DNA from: Streptomyces sp. NBC_01306
Lineage (GTDB): Bacteria > Actinomycetota > Actinomycetes > Streptomycetales > Streptomycetaceae
Length of the DNA: 64,000 bases
Reading direction: 5' to 3'
Assembly: GCF_026340465.1 (NCBI RefSeq)
Contig: NZ_JAPEPC010000001.1
Coordinates: 4,903,001 to 4,967,000 of the forward strand
In this document: piece after piece, positions 63,025 through 64,000 of the stretch
Layout of the letters: each line of letters starts with the position of its first letter
Position numbering within the stretch: position 1 is the first letter of the stretch
Position numbers and translations under genes: made by a program
The notes under the pieces: model-generated
Database searches by the model: none
Told to the model about the DNA's origin: nothing
What the model saw: the letters and a program-made list of their open reading frames with translations, nothing else

Positions 63025-64000
63025 ATGCACATTTCATCTCATCGCCCCAGCGGTCAGCAGGGCAGCACCCGCAGGACCCTCCGCCGCGCGATCGGGGCCA
63101 CCGTCACGGTGTCGGCGGCCGTCGTCGCACTGGTCACGCCGGCCGCGGCCGCCAACGCCGTACCGCACAACTCCTCGTCCAGCAGCGGCGGCGCGGCAGG
63201 ACCGGACACCACCACCACCCACGCCGGCGCCACGACCGCACAGGAGCGCAACCGGATAGACGCCTACTGGACCCCTGAGCGGCTGAAGCTGGCGAGCGCT
63301 GTCGTCCCCGAGATCACCCCCGTACCCAAGGACGACGACACGCCGGACGACCCGCGGCCGCTTCCCGCGAACACGCCGGACTCCGGGTCCGTGTGGACTC
63401 ACGGCGGGGCGGTGGAGAAGAACGTCGGCCGCCTGTTCTTCACCTTCTCCGACGGCTACGACGGCAGTTGCACCGCGACGGTCGTCACGAGCGCCAACCG
63501 CAGTACCGTCGTCACGGCATCACACTGTCTGAGAGGCGTCGGTTCGCCTTCCGGCGACGACACCTGGAACCACAACTTCTACTTCGTTCCCGGCTATCGC
63601 AACGGAACGAAACCGCTCGGTGGCTTCAGCATCAGGACCATGGCCACCTCTTCCCGCTGGAACGCCGACCCGGACACCACGCAATCGTCGGACGTCGCTG
63701 CCGCCGGTTACGACACGGGACTCCTCGTGGCGAACCCGGCTGCCGGGGGACAACCGATCGCGGACATCACCGGAAGCCAGCACATCGGGTTCGGTCAGCC
63801 CGTCGAGGGCGAGTTCATCCATACCTTCGGATACCCGAGCAACGGACTCAACGATCCCAAGGACAAGTACGTCGGCTCCCGCATGATCCACTGCGCGGGC
63901 ACGAGCCACCCCGGTCCCAAGGTCCCCCTGCTGTGGGGTGAGACCTGCGACATGTCGGCCGGATCGAGTGGTGGACCTCACCTGGCCCACTTCGACACCC
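63025..64000 (+). CDS. secreted trypsin/V8-like serine protease (partial, runs off the window)
   Basis: At least 325 residues, open at the window end. The N-terminus MHISSHRPSGQQGSTRRTLR with a following hydrophobic run cut near AAAANA (about residue 50) is an export signal. A propeptide-like region follows. The chymotrypsin fold shows the catalytic His in STVVTASHCLRG and the catalytic Ser in ETCDMSAGSSGGPHL; the Asp is probably in AAGYDTGLL. Cysteines near both His and Ser suggest disulfides. The pattern resembles streptomycete extracellular V8/trypsin-like peptidases. The ATG has no good ribosome site. Confidence 0.85.
   Translation, partial: MHISSHRPSGQQGSTRRTLRRAIGATVTVSAAVVALVTPAAAANAVPHNSSSSSGGAAGPDTTTTHAGATTAQERNRIDAYWTPERLKLASAVVPEITPVPKDDDTPDDPRPLPANTPDSGSVWTHGGAVEKNVGRLFFTFSDGYDGSCTATVVTSANRSTVVTASHCLRGVGSPSGDDTWNHNFYFVPGYRNGTKPLGGFSIRTMATSSRWNADPDTTQSSDVAAAGYDTGLLVANPAAGGQPIADITGSQHIGFGQPVEGEFIHTFGYPSNGLNDPKDKYVGSRMIHCAGTSHPGPKVPLLWGETCDMSAGSSGGPHLAHFDT

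Overview
The window is high-GC DNA with strongly biased third codon positions, tight ATGA/TGATG gene overlaps and Streptomyces control elements: a bldA-type TTA codon in adpA, DmdR-type iron boxes, a DasR dre site and CebR boxes. It is a Streptomyces chromosomal segment. Gene order from the ceb genes through orn-adpA, glmS, the hexosaminidase, the des genes and the leucine-catabolic acdH-hmgL-acc block matches what I remember of the S. coelicolor core (about SCO2770-SCO2798). No database could be consulted.

Layout. 0-5 kb: cellobiose uptake and hydrolysis (cebF, cebG, bglC, repressor cebR). 5-7.2 kb: tRNA-His, oligoribonuclease and the developmental regulator adpA, then a long adpA leader and a universal stress gene. 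8.6-12.4 kb: glmS with a small partner, and a GH20 hexosaminidase gene broken by an internal deletion. 12.5-19.6 kb: desferrioxamine genes desABCD and desEF, each group behind an iron box. 19.7-35.2 kb: an accessory stretch between desE and acdH, holding a two-component system, an amino-acid ABC transporter with fused binding protein and permease, an IclR regulator, a GNAT gene, remnants of a divergent ArsR/MFS pair, and a LacI-controlled carboxylate locus (MHS transporter, cytosolic binding-protein-like protein, acyl-CoA ligase, class III CoA-transferase, enoyl-CoA hydratase). 35.3-42.8 kb: leucine/methylcrotonyl-CoA catabolism (acdH, hmgL, accA1, accD1), its divergent TetR regulator with two operators, and a phosphatase-like gene. 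43-45 kb: a secreted LGFP-repeat protein with a NucA/NucB-type nuclease end. 45.2-47.3 kb: thioesterase II and an acyl-CoA dehydrogenase. 47.7-51.3 kb: what looks like an orphan piece of an extracellular contractile injection system (eCIS): a DUF4255-like stub, an eCIS-type AAA+ ATPase and a candidate cargo protein with an LQR..GN leader. 51.6-57.5 kb: a PucR regulator, a sodium:solute symporter, an agmatinase-family ureohydrolase and a ThDP enzyme. 57.6-62.4 kb: xanthine dehydrogenase xdhABC. 63 kb to the end: a secreted serine protease cut by the window edge.

How the parts work together. Three sugar/amino-sugar/iron regulons (CebR, DasR, DmdR) sit side by side. The LacI locus is the best candidate for an undescribed pathway: two promoters 2.9 kb apart share one design, a -10 hexamer running straight into the same CG-centred palindrome. 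One promoter drives the transporter and the other the CoA pathway, whose ligase/CoA-transferase/hydratase set resembles CaiC/CaiB/CaiD. The eCIS-like fragment is the other prime candidate: an injection-system ATPase and cargo with no tube, sheath or baseplate genes beside them. Several genes are decaying (hexosaminidase, ArsR/MFS pair, DUF4255 stub).
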